A stretch of DNA of 59,831 bases from Anaerotignum sp. (GTDB taxonomy: Bacteria; Bacillota; Clostridia; Lachnospirales; Anaerotignaceae). Below, in pieces: positions 36,645-46,100 of the stretch (within the stretch, counting starts at the first letter, position 1; each line of letters opens with the position of its first letter). Position numbers and translations under genes: made by a program. The stretch covers positions 1-59,831 of the forward strand of contig JAHHTU010000012.1 in NCBI GenBank assembly GCA_020024455.1, read 5' to 3'. The notes below the pieces were generated by a model. The model did no database searches, had not been told where the DNA came from, and saw nothing but the letters and a program-made list of their open reading frames with translations.

Positions 36645-39600
36645 ATGACAGCAAAGAAATTTGCCGTTGTATTTGAAAATATCCCACTTTCTGCCTCTTT
36701 GTTGGACGGATTGGAAGAAACCATGGTGCGGTCGTTGCTCATTCACCAAAAAGAACGCTCGGTAGTCATTGAATTGGAAGCAGACCATATTTTGCAACCC
36801 CATATCCTGCAAAATCTGCAAACGGAGTTGTTGCAACAAATACCTGCCATACAAGAAGTGCATATTTTCCCAAAATATCGTTTTGCAGACAAGCAACCAA
36901 AAGAAATATTGGCTGATTTCTGGGAAACGATTTGCAAAAAAATTGCAAGTGCAGGCAAAATTTGCACGGGTATCATGAAAGATGCCGATTGGCAGTATAC
37001 AGACGGAAAATTGCAGATATTGGTCAAACACAATATGGCGTATTATTTGGCACAAAAAAAGCTCGATGATGCGGTGGCAAGTTTGGTGCAGGAAAGTGTG
37101 GGCTTGCCGCTTGTGGTGCAGTTTAAGAATGTGCAACCCGATTTGGAAGAGCAGGCACAGTTCCAACAAAAAAAAGAAACCAAAACAGAGGAATTGCTCA
37201 GACAAATTGCAACCGCTACCCAACAGGCAGAAGAAGAAAAAACGAGTGTGGAAGCAAAAACCGTCACAGAAAGTGTTGCAAAAGGCATATTGTTTGGCAA
37301 AGAATTTTCAGGCACACCCTTGCCGATTTTGGATACCAAAATTGCAGGGGAATTTGTCATATTGCAAGGCTTTGTGTTCAATGTGGAAAAAAGAGAAATC
37401 AAAGGCGAAAAATATATTGTTTCTTTTGATATTACGGATAAAACCGATTCCACCACAGTCAAGTTTTTTGTCAAAAAAGCGGTGTTTGACAACGAATTGC
37501 AAGACAAAATCAAACAAGATGCTTATTTGAAAGTGCAGGGCGATGTGCAGTTTGATAAATATGCAAAAGAAATCAACATCATGGCAAAAAATATCATGAC
37601 GGCACAAGCACCACCGCCCCGTATGGACAATGCGGAACAAAAACGTGTGGAATTGCATTTGCATACACAAATGAGCAGTATGGACGGCGTCACGTCTGTG
37701 AAAACATATATCAAACGTGCCATAGACTGGGGGCATAAAGCCATTGCCATCACAGACCATGGTGTGGTGCAGGCGTTTCCCGATGCCATGAATGCTGTGG
37801 GCAAATCCGATTTGAAAGTCATTTATGGCGTGGAGGCATATTTGATTGATGATTTGGGCAATGCGGTGCTTTCCCCCAAAGGGCAGCGTTTGCAGGATAC
37901 GTATGTGGTGTTTGATATTGAAACCACAGGGCTTTCCAAAGAAAAAGAAACCATCACGGAAATCGGTGCTGTGAAAGTGGCACAAGGGCAGATTGCAGAG
38001 CGTTTCAGTACATTTGTCAATCCGCAACGCCCCATATCCAAGGAGATTACGGATTTGACGGGCATTACAGACGATATGGTCAAAGATGCCCCCACCATTG
38101 CAGAGGTATTGCCGCAATTTTTGGCATTTTGCAAAGACAGCGTTTTGGTGGCACACAATGCCAATTTTGATATGGGCTTTATCCGTGTGGCGGCAGAGCG
38201 TGCAGGTATGGGAGAATTGGGGCATACAGTGGTAGACACATTGGAATTGTCCAGAGCATTACTGCCTGCATTGACAAAACACAAATTGCATATTGTGTGT
38301 GAGCATTTGGGCGTTGTGTTGGAGGGACACCACAGAGCGGTCAACGATGCAGAGGCAACTGCCGAGGTGTTTTTGAAATTTTTGGAAATGTTGGAGCAAA
38401 AAGATGTCAAAACTTTGGACGAAATCAATATTCTGGCAAGCCGTACCGTCAATTACAAAAAATTGCGTGCAAACCATGCCATCATATTGGTACAAAATGC
38501 GGTCGGGTTGCGTAACCTGTATGAATTGGTTTCCATGTCACACATTGATTATTTTTTCCGCAGACCACGTATTCCAAAAAGTAAATTGATGCAGTTTCGG
38601 GAAGGTTTGCTTGTGGGCAGTGCCTGCGAGGCAGGGGAATTGTATCGGGCATTGTTGGACGCTCAGCCGAAACAACGGATTGCCGAATTGGTGCATTTTT
38701 ATGATTATTTGGAAATCCAACCGCTGGAAAACAACGCCTTTATGATTGCCTCCCCAAGGGTGGACAATATGCATTCCATGGAAGATTTGAAAGAGATGAA
38801 CAGAAAAATCGTTGCACTTGGTGAAGCATATCAAAAACCTGTTGTGGCAACGTGTGACGTGCATTTTATAGACCCCGACGATGCGGTATATCGAAAAATC
38901 ATCATGGCAGCAGAAGGCTTTGCCGATGCAGACAAACAACCGCCCCTGTATTATCGCACCACAGAGGAAATGTTGGCAGAGTTTGCCTATTTGGGTGAGG
39001 AAAAGGCAAAAGAGGTGGTCATCACAAACACCAATCTGATTGCCGACCGTATCGAAAAAATCAAGCCCATTCCCGATGAAACATTTCCGCCCAAAATAGA
39101 GGGGGCAGATGAGCAGTTGCGGCAAATCACAATGGATAAGGCACACTCCATATATGGCGACCCGTTGCCGCCTTTGGTGCAAGACCGATTGGAAACAGAG
39201 CTGAATTCCATCATCAGCAACGGCTATGCCGTGCTGTATATCATTGCACAAAAATTGGTTTGGAAATCGGTGGAAGATGGGTATTTGGTGGGTTCTCGTG
39301 GTTCTGTCGGTTCTTCGTTTGCTGCCAATATGGCAGGGATTACGGAAGTAAACTCGTTACCGCCGCATTATGTTTGCCCAGAGTGTAAGTATTCGGACTT
39401 TGAATCGGATTTGGTGCGTTCTTACGCCATGGAGGAGGCAAGCGGTTGTGATATGCCCGATAGAAAATGCCCTGTGTGCGGTGCGGATTTGCATAAAGAT
39501 GGGCATGATATCCCATTCCAAACATTTTTGGGCTTTGAAGGGGATAAAGAGCCGGATATTGACTTGAACTTTTCGGGGGAATATCAGCAAACGGCACACG

Positions 39601-40979
39601 CATATACAGAAGAATTGTTCGGCACAGGTCATGTGTTCAAAGCAGGTACGATTGGCACATTGGCAGAAAAAACAGCATATGGATTTGTCAAAAAATATTT
39701 CGATGAACGGGAAATCACACCCCATAATGCAGAAATTACAAGATTGATGAATGGCTGTACGGGGATTAAACGTACCACAGGGCAACACCCGGGCGGTTTG
39801 ATGGTCGTACCCAGCGACCATAACATTTATGAATTTTGTCCCATACAGCGACCTGCAAATGATGTCAATTCCAATATCACGACCACACATTTTGATTACC
39901 ATTCCATCAGTGGGCGTTTGTTAAAATTGGATTTGCTCGGACACGACGACCCGACCGTCATTCGTATGTTGTATGATTTGACGGGTGTCAATCCGCAGAC
40001 CGTTCCCTTAGGCGACCCCGAAACCATGTCTTTGTTCGAGTCCCCCAAAGCATTGGGTGTGACGGCGGAGGAAATCGGTTGCGAAACAGGTACATTGGGT
40101 ATTCCCGAATTTGGTACGAAGTTTGTGCGGGGTATGTTGTTGGATACCAAACCAAAAACATTTGCGGATTTGTTGCGTATTTCGGGTTTGTCCCATGGTA
40201 CGGACGTTTGGCTGGGCAATGCACAAACACTCATCGAAAACGGTACGATTACGCTCAAAGAAAGCATTTCCACACGTGACAGTATCATGATTTACTTGAT
40301 TAACAAAGGCGTGGATAAGAAAAAATCATTCAAAATCATGGAAAAAGTCAGAAAAGGCAAAGGCTTGACAGAAGAGGATATCGTGGATATGAAAGCGGCA
40401 GATGTCCCCGACTGGTATATCGAGTCCTGCCAAAAAATCAAGTATATGTTCCCGAAGGCACACGCAGCGGCATATGTGATGATGGCGTTTCGTATTGCAT
40501 ATTTCAAAGTCAATTACCCAGAAGCGTATTATGCGGCATATTTTACGGTGCGTGCCAGTGATGATTTTGATTACAGCTGTATGTGTAAGGGTATGGACGT
40601 GGCAAAGGCAGCCATGCGTGAAATCCATGCAAAGGGTATGGAGGCAACGGCAAAAGATAAAGGCAAATTGACGGTTTTGGAATTGATTGTAGAATTTTAT
40701 GCAAGAGGATTCCAATTTTTGCCTATGGATTTGTACCGCTCCGATGCCAAAAAGTTTATTGTCACAGAGGAAGGTTTAATTCCACCATTCAATTCGTTGC
40801 AGGGGCTTGGCACAAATGCGGCACAAAGCATTGTCGACGGCAGAGAAAACGGCGGAGCATTCCGCACCATTGAAGAATTGAAAGAACGGACTTCTTTGGG
40901 GCGTTCGTTGATTGATTTGTTGAAAGAAAACGGCGTATTGCAAGGGATTCCGGAAACCAATCAGTTGAGTTTGTTTTGA
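36645..40979 (+). CDS. polC: DNA polymerase III alpha subunit, PolC type
   Basis: Replicative polymerase of low-GC Gram-positives, 1444 residues. Order: N-terminal domains (1-220), OB fold (about 225-325), PHP domain (LHLHTQMSSMDG near 335), an inserted 3'-5' exonuclease (VVFDIETTGLS near 421, HNANFDMGF near 502), then the polymerase. A four-cysteine zinc motif lies near 910-945 (CPECKYSD and CPVCG), catalytic aspartates in EPDIDLNFSG near 970 and GSRGSVGSSF before it. AAAGGAGGGG precedes the ATG. Intact, of usual length. Confidence 0.97.
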   Translation: MTAKKFAVVFENIPLSASLLDGLEETMVRSLLIHQKERSVVIELEADHILQPHILQNLQTELLQQIPAIQEVHIFPKYRFADKQPKEILADFWETICKKIASAGKICTGIMKDADWQYTDGKLQILVKHNMAYYLAQKKLDDAVASLVQESVGLPLVVQFKNVQPDLEEQAQFQQKKETKTEELLRQIATATQQAEEEKTSVEAKTVTESVAKGILFGKEFSGTPLPILDTKIAGEFVILQGFVFNVEKREIKGEKYIVSFDITDKTDSTTVKFFVKKAVFDNELQDKIKQDAYLKVQGDVQFDKYAKEINIMAKNIMTAQAPPPRMDNAEQKRVELHLHTQMSSMDGVTSVKTYIKRAIDWGHKAIAITDHGVVQAFPDAMNAVGKSDLKVIYGVEAYLIDDLGNAVLSPKGQRLQDTYVVFDIETTGLSKEKETITEIGAVKVAQGQIAERFSTFVNPQRPISKEITDLTGITDDMVKDAPTIAEVLPQFLAFCKDSVLVAHNANFDMGFIRVAAERAGMGELGHTVVDTLELSRALLPALTKHKLHIVCEHLGVVLEGHHRAVNDAEATAEVFLKFLEMLEQKDVKTLDEINILASRTVNYKKLRANHAIILVQNAVGLRNLYELVSMSHIDYFFRRPRIPKSKLMQFREGLLVGSACEAGELYRALLDAQPKQRIAELVHFYDYLEIQPLENNAFMIASPRVDNMHSMEDLKEMNRKIVALGEAYQKPVVATCDVHFIDPDDAVYRKIIMAAEGFADADKQPPLYYRTTEEMLAEFAYLGEEKAKEVVITNTNLIADRIEKIKPIPDETFPPKIEGADEQLRQITMDKAHSIYGDPLPPLVQDRLETELNSIISNGYAVLYIIAQKLVWKSVEDGYLVGSRGSVGSSFAANMAGITEVNSLPPHYVCPECKYSDFESDLVRSYAMEEASGCDMPDRKCPVCGADLHKDGHDIPFQTFLGFEGDKEPDIDLNFSGEYQQTAHAYTEELFGTGHVFKAGTIGTLAEKTAYGFVKKYFDEREITPHNAEITRLMNGCTGIKRTTGQHPGGLMVVPSDHNIYEFCPIQRPANDVNSNITTTHFDYHSISGRLLKLDLLGHDDPTVIRMLYDLTGVNPQTVPLGDPETMSLFESPKALGVTAEEIGCETGTLGIPEFGTKFVRGMLLDTKPKTFADLLRISGLSHGTDVWLGNAQTLIENGTITLKESISTRDSIMIYLINKGVDKKKSFKIMEKVRKGKGLTEEDIVDMKAADVPDWYIESCQKIKYMFPKAHAAAYVMMAFRIAYFKVNYPEAYYAAYFTVRASDDFDYSCMCKGMDVAKAAMREIHAKGMEATAKDKGKLTVLELIVEFYARGFQFLPMDLYRSDAKKFIVTEEGLIPPFNSLQGLGTNAAQSIVDGRENGGAFRTIEELKERTSLGRSLIDLLKENGVLQGIPETNQLSLF

Positions 40980-41154
40980 GATTATGTGAAAAAAACGTAT
41001 TGGGTGGAGATGGTATCATACAAAATTTTGCATACTATCCAAAATGGGTATCGGGGGTATTTGTATGCCTGCATACCGCAAACAATGAAAAAAATACAAA
41101 TATTGCATTGCAAGTACAAACCGCATGGTATGATTTGTCCGCATGATGCAAAAC

Positions 41155-41183
41155 AAAAAAGAGCAGGTATCTGCTCTTTTTTT
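41155..41183 (+). terminator. Intrinsic terminator after polC
   Basis: AAAAAAGAGCAG pairs with CTGCTCTTTTTT around the loop GTAT; A-rich and T-rich ends make it usable by the convergent minus-strand gene too. The 170 bases between polC and this hairpin hold nothing else recognised. Confidence 0.85.
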
Positions 41184-41264
41184 GTTTGAAATAGCGTAGA
41201 AAAAAAGGAAAAGAAGTCTGTTTGTATGCGTCATGCTTATCCTGTAAGGAGCGGGAGCATTTGC

Positions 41265-42221
41265 TCAAAACGTGCCATCTTCTTCCAACAAACTCTCCGG
41301 TTCTGCTTTGATTCTGTTCCAAGTTATCAACTCGTTTGGTGTTAACAGGCTTTTGATGACCAAGGGAATTTCCTGTTGCAATACCTTCCAGTATAAGGTG
41401 TCTTTCAACTGACAATCCCCACATGTTCTTGCTCCCAATAAGCCGAATTTGCCCATTTTTGGCGGATAATCCCAGCCTGCATGAAATGCCTGCTGTGCAG
41501 TACAAAACACCTTCTTTCCGCAGACCTCGCAGTAATGCCAAAACGGTTCTGTTTCCATACGTTTTAACAGAGCTTGGTGTTTGGCTTTTTTCTCGTCCTC
41601 TGTGCGGATACGGTTTGCTTCGGCTTCGAGTTCTTGGCGAGCCAATGATATGAGTTCGGGCGTGGGTGTATCCATTCTGAGATTGATTTTGTCATCGACA
41701 ACTTGAAAAATATGGTCTATGCCTTCGGCTGGATTGGGAAATTCCATTTCTTTTGCACTTTGTTTGATGGATTGGAAATCGCTTTGCAAATCTCGCTTTG
41801 TGACAAAATACTTCCATTTTGCATCGCTTGGCGACAGAACAAAAAAATGAACCTGGACTTCTGCATCGACTGCGTTTCGTATGGCATCTATGTAAGCGAT
41901 ACGACGCTTTGCTTTGTACAATGTATGCTCTACAACCAAACTTTGCCCTGCTTGCAGGCATACAATCATATGTGTGAGTAAATCTTGATTGGCTTTGTGC
42001 AGGCATCTGTACAATGCGGGTGTCAGATATCGGCGGTCAATCCCTGCCTCTTGGCACGCCTGTTGCTGAAAATCATGGATATTCAAATATGTGAGGTTTG
42101 TGTCGGAAAAGTTCTCTCGGATAAAGTGGCTTTTTCCTGTGGCAGCTGCCCCAATGACGAATGTGACGGATAAGTGTTTCTTGGCAATCCCTCTCACAAG
42201 TGTGACGGCTAAGTGTTTCAT
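41265..42221 (-). CDS. Zeta-toxin-like P-loop protein with C-terminal zinc ribbon
   Basis: A 318-residue protein with a Walker A loop, GAAATGKS (residues 24-31), followed by YLNIHDFQQQ and VVEHTLYKAKRRIAYID, the pattern of zeta toxin/polynucleotide-kinase-like P-loop proteins. Residues about 185-235 are helical and charged. A metal-binding C-terminal region holds CEVCGKKVFC and CGDC. The ATG follows GGAGGG. Residues 1-13 arise from an in-frame 39-bp duplication of the gene start. It follows the unknown 157-residue gene by 16 bases. Toxin activity is not shown; a nucleotide kinase role is equally possible. Confidence 0.65.
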   Translation of the reverse strand: MKHLAVTLVRGIAKKHLSVTFVIGAAATGKSHFIRENFSDTNLTYLNIHDFQQQACQEAGIDRRYLTPALYRCLHKANQDLLTHMIVCLQAGQSLVVEHTLYKAKRRIAYIDAIRNAVDAEVQVHFFVLSPSDAKWKYFVTKRDLQSDFQSIKQSAKEMEFPNPAEGIDHIFQVVDDKINLRMDTPTPELISLARQELEAEANRIRTEDEKKAKHQALLKRMETEPFWHYCEVCGKKVFCTAQQAFHAGWDYPPKMGKFGLLGARTCGDCQLKDTLYWKVLQQEIPLVIKSLLTPNELITWNRIKAEPESLLEEDGTF

Positions 42222-42233
42222 GACAATCCCTCC
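42157..42233 (-). repeat. 39-bp tandem duplication of a translation start
   Basis: Two adjacent copies, period 39 bases, of a segment that holds the ribosome binding site and first codons. The upstream copy reads GAGGGATTGTCATGAAACAC and the downstream copy GAGGGATTGCCAAGAAACAC; about 32 of 37 compared bases agree. The old ATG has become AAG. Confidence 0.8.
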
Positions 42234-42237
42234 GTTT

Positions 42238-42711
42238 TTATTTTTTTGCAACAAATGGTTGTAAAATCGAAATGATTTCATTTTTTGCAGATTTCACTTC
42301 TTTGGTGTTTGGATAGGTATAAAGCAGGTCAACCATTTCTTTCAAAATTTCCTCATTGGAGAGTGTAAAATCCGCTTGTGGCACAGATGTTTCTTCTTGC
42401 GAAAGCAGATACATATTGCATAGTGTTTTATTGTAAATATACGGCGAAAAGATAGCAGGGTAATTGGTTGTGAGATACCTTGTTAACGCACTCAAACTGC
42501 GGGCAGGATTGGGCAATGCCTCTTGTGATGTCAAGCAGAGTATGAGTTCTTTGTCCTTGATATGGAGCATATCCAGATGTTTTCCGTCTCTCTGGAAAGA
42601 GATACCGCTGTTGATGGCATCGAGTGCCTCTTGCAGGATTGTCTGATGCTGTGTGAAAATCAGCTCTGATTTTTGTCTGGCTGGGGATAATTGGAATGTA
42701 TACCGATACAT
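42238..42711 (-). CDS. Hypothetical protein upstream of the zeta-like gene
   Basis: A 157-residue soluble protein that begins MYRYTFQLSPARQKSELIFT; TAGGAGG seven bases before the ATG at 42711 fixes the start. No signal peptide, membrane segment or cysteine motif. I recognise no family. Helical content seems high in the second half (LSNEEILKEMVDLLYTYPN). Placed first in a two-gene operon with a P-loop protein, it might be an antitoxin or substrate-binding partner; that is a guess from position. Confidence 0.6.
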   Translation of the reverse strand: MYRYTFQLSPARQKSELIFTQHQTILQEALDAINSGISFQRDGKHLDMLHIKDKELILCLTSQEALPNPARSLSALTRYLTTNYPAIFSPYIYNKTLCNMYLLSQEETSVPQADFTLSNEEILKEMVDLLYTYPNTKEVKSAKNEIISILQPFVAKK

Positions 42712-43143
42712 GATAAGCACCTCCTAAGTGTGGTTGGTTGTGTTTGCTATATCCACATGATATACCATATATTGCATATTGTCAATATTATTTTATTGGA
42801 CTTTTGTAAAATTCATACTTTATTTTTGTAAGCCATATGATAGTATCAGAAAAGAAAGGGAGGTAAGGAAAAGGGATAAACCCTCGTTTGTTGATGACAT
42901 AGACCATGCAAACATTGCCTATCCCTAATTTGAACCGACACCATTGTGCGGGTATGCTCTCAGCCATAAAGCGTGCAGGGCGTACATTTGACACCATCAT
43001 ACCTGCACAACAAACCGACATTCTGCCATAGTTTTCCAAAAAGAAATAGCAGTATGGTATTTACCATACTGCTATTTTTATGTGTGCCAAAGAATGGTGT
43101 ATCATTCTAACGCAACGATAAGAACTTATCCGTCATGGACAGA
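42712..43143. other. Intergenic region upstream of the zeta-like operon
   Basis: An open frame of 83 codons on the minus strand (42788-43039) lacks a ribosome binding site and looks unlike protein. The only firm feature is the terminator at 43044-43080. Confidence 0.4.
43039..43080 (-). terminator. Terminator after the M60-like surface protein gene
   Basis: A perfect 16-bp stem, AAATAGCAGTATGGTA (43044-43059) with its complement (43062-43077), two-base loop, and T-runs on both strands. Confidence 0.85.
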
Positions 43144-46100
43144 TTATTTTTGAATTTTGTTTTCCAACTGCATCATCAAGGTTGCAACTTCTGCACGTGT
43201 TGCTGTGCCTTTTGGTTGGAAAGAACCATTCGGCATACCGGACATCAAACCGCTTTGTTGCATTGCATATACTGCTTCATTTGCCCATGTACTGATTTGT
43301 TTGTCATCGGTAAATGTCTGTTTTGCATTTGTGGTATCCAATTCCACGCCTGTGGCACGCAGATAGCCGTATACCATCACTGCCAACTGTTCCCGTGTCA
43401 CAGAGGTTTCGGGTGCAAATTTGTTTGCGGAAACACCGCTGACAATGCCTTGTTCTGCTGCCCAAGCAACATATCCTGCATAATATTTGTCTGCAAAAAC
43501 GTCTGTAAATTTTGTGTTTGGTGTACCGTTTGCACCTGCAAAACGTCCCAAAACGGTCACAAACATACCTCTTGTCATAGTGCCGTTTGGTGTAAATGTG
43601 TTTGCAGATGTGCCTTTAAACCAAGATTTTTCATAAGCACGTTGTACGGCATTGTAATACCAAGCATCTTTGGAAACATCACCAAATATGGTTGCAACAT
43701 CGGTAGCAGATGGTGTTTGTTGTTCTTGTTTTTGTTCTTCTTTTTCTGTTTTGTCTGTATTTGGTTTGCTGCTGGAAGAACCGCTGCTGCTGGAAGAACC
43801 GCTACCGCCGTGAGAAGAACCTCCTTCTCTTTGTGTTTGCAGTTGTACACTGCCTGTAATATCCACAACATCTGTACCCACAAATGCATCGTTTACAGTA
43901 ACTGTGCTGTTGGGTTTGAGTGTCAATGTTGCTTTTTGATTGCCATTTTTGGATTTCATGCTGATTTCACCCAATGTCATCACACCACTATCCAACAAAT
44001 CTTCTTTTGCAGTTACATATATCGTCACGGTTTTTGTGTTTTTGTCATATCTGCATTCTTTCAACAACGCACGTTGTGCAATGCTTTCAGACCAGTTCAT
44101 CACAACATTTGTAACACTTGCATCGGAAACAGTGAATGCTGTTTGCAAAGCGATGGTTTTGTCTGTTTGGGCATCTCCCAAATGCAAAGACATGGTCGCT
44201 TTTGTGCTGTTTTCTGCACCGGTTTCAAAAGAGAAATACGGTTTGCCGTTTGCATCTGCTGTCACAGTGCCTTGACGCATCACACTGCCATTGACAGCGA
44301 TGCTGTGCAATGCACGGCTGCGAGCGGCAAAATGACTTTGTTTTTTGAATGCCACTGCCTGTGTTTCGGGTGCATCGGCAGGCGTTTCTGCCTGTTCGCT
44401 TTGTTCTGTCTGTTCTTCTGTTTCTTCTGTCTGCTCTTGTGGTGCAGGTTGTTCTGCATCGTTGTTTTGTTGCGTTTCGGGTGTTTGTGTAGTAGTGTCA
44501 CCGTTGTTTTCAGCATCTTGCTGCGGTTTGTCACTCTGTTGTGGTGCGGTTTCTTGTGGTTGTTCTTGCTGTTCGTCACCCTGTTCTGTATCGTTTTCTG
44601 TGTTTGCATCTTTATCTGTATCGGGTGTTTCTGTATCTTCGTCTGTGTTTGGTTCTGTTTCCCCTTCGTTTGGTGTTGCAGGCACCAATGGCAATGCCTC
44701 AATGACATCTTGTTCGATAGGGGTTGCAGGTACCAGTTCCATCATTTCCACAGTTTCTTCCGGTACTTCGCCGCCTGTCAATTCCAATTCAGGCAATGTA
44801 TCCGGTATATCCACATATAAGGTATCGCTGACCAAACGGGCATTTTCGTTTGTTTGTGCGTTATCCACACGATACAATTCCGCTTTGATACTGCCTTTTG
44901 GCATTTTAGCCAAATCTTTTGGTTCAATCCAATAAATCCAAGTACCCTCGGAAACTTCACCCAACTGACCATCTTGTGGATTTTCAGCCAGAATGATTTG
45001 AGAACCCTCTACAATGTCACCGTTTGCATCTTTCAACAATACCACATTGTATGCAGGATTGCCTTTGTATGTACCGGTAAATACCGCAGAGCCTTCCGGA
45101 ATGACATCGGTGGGATTTTTGCCGTACTGGAAGTTGTTTTTCAGTGTGCCGATACCATCTGTCAACAATTCCACGTTATCGCTGGTAGGGCCAAGGATAT
45201 TGACATTGGAAATGCTGTCAGGTGCGGCATCAAATGTCACTTTCACAAAAGCGGCATCATAGATGTACATATAATTTTCTTTGCCTGCTTGGTCAAAGTA
45301 GATGGTTTGTTTGCCACCTGTAAATCGACCTTGTTTCGCAGTTTCCCAGCGTTCGCCGTCCTCGCTGACAGAAACGGTGAAATCTGCTGCTGCACCGTCG
45401 TATTCCAAAGCAGTCACTTGTTCTGTTTTGCCAAGGTCTATGACAAATTCTGCATTGCCTGTGCCGGGGGCAGTCCCTCTGTATACTTCGCCTTTGCCGT
45501 TGATGATGCGGGTGATTGCGGAATTTCTGGTGGTTTCGCAATATCCGTTGTCATCGTTTGGTGTGATGACTTCATCATCTGCGGAAGTCATGTTTGTGGT
45601 GATTGTCCAGCCTTTGCGGTCGATGGCACCATTATGTTTGACTTTGATGGCATCTAATGTTTGTTTGTCGGTTGTGTGCAACAATTTGTCATATCCAATG
45701 ACTTCATATGTGTAAGTACGGTTGTTTCCTGTTGTGATGGTGTCCACATAAGAAGTTTTGTCTGCGGTGACAAAAGCAACGGGTTTGCCGTTTCTGATGA
45801 TTTCATAACCCAGCATAGCATCGGATTTGTCTGTGTTATCCAATGTCAGTGTAACGGTGTTTTCGCCTTCTGCGTATGCGGTATTTGCAGAAACGGTTGT
45901 ACCATCTGCCATGCCTGCATCGTTTGCCAGTTTGTATGCGTGTGCATCAGGACTCATATACTGGATTTTATGTGTTTCTTTCGGGAATTGTTTTGCATAT
46001 GCCGCAGTTTCTGCATTATATGTCAAGCCCCATGCCTCAAAGAATGGCAACAGGTTTTTCTGTGCTGCCGCACTTGCCAAACGGATTAAGTTGTCGGATT

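Noticed and set aside
43135..44820. 561-codon plus-strand open frame opposite the surface protease gene
   Set aside because: A mirror of the protease gene: low-complexity cysteine- and phenylalanine-rich translation with no start signal.
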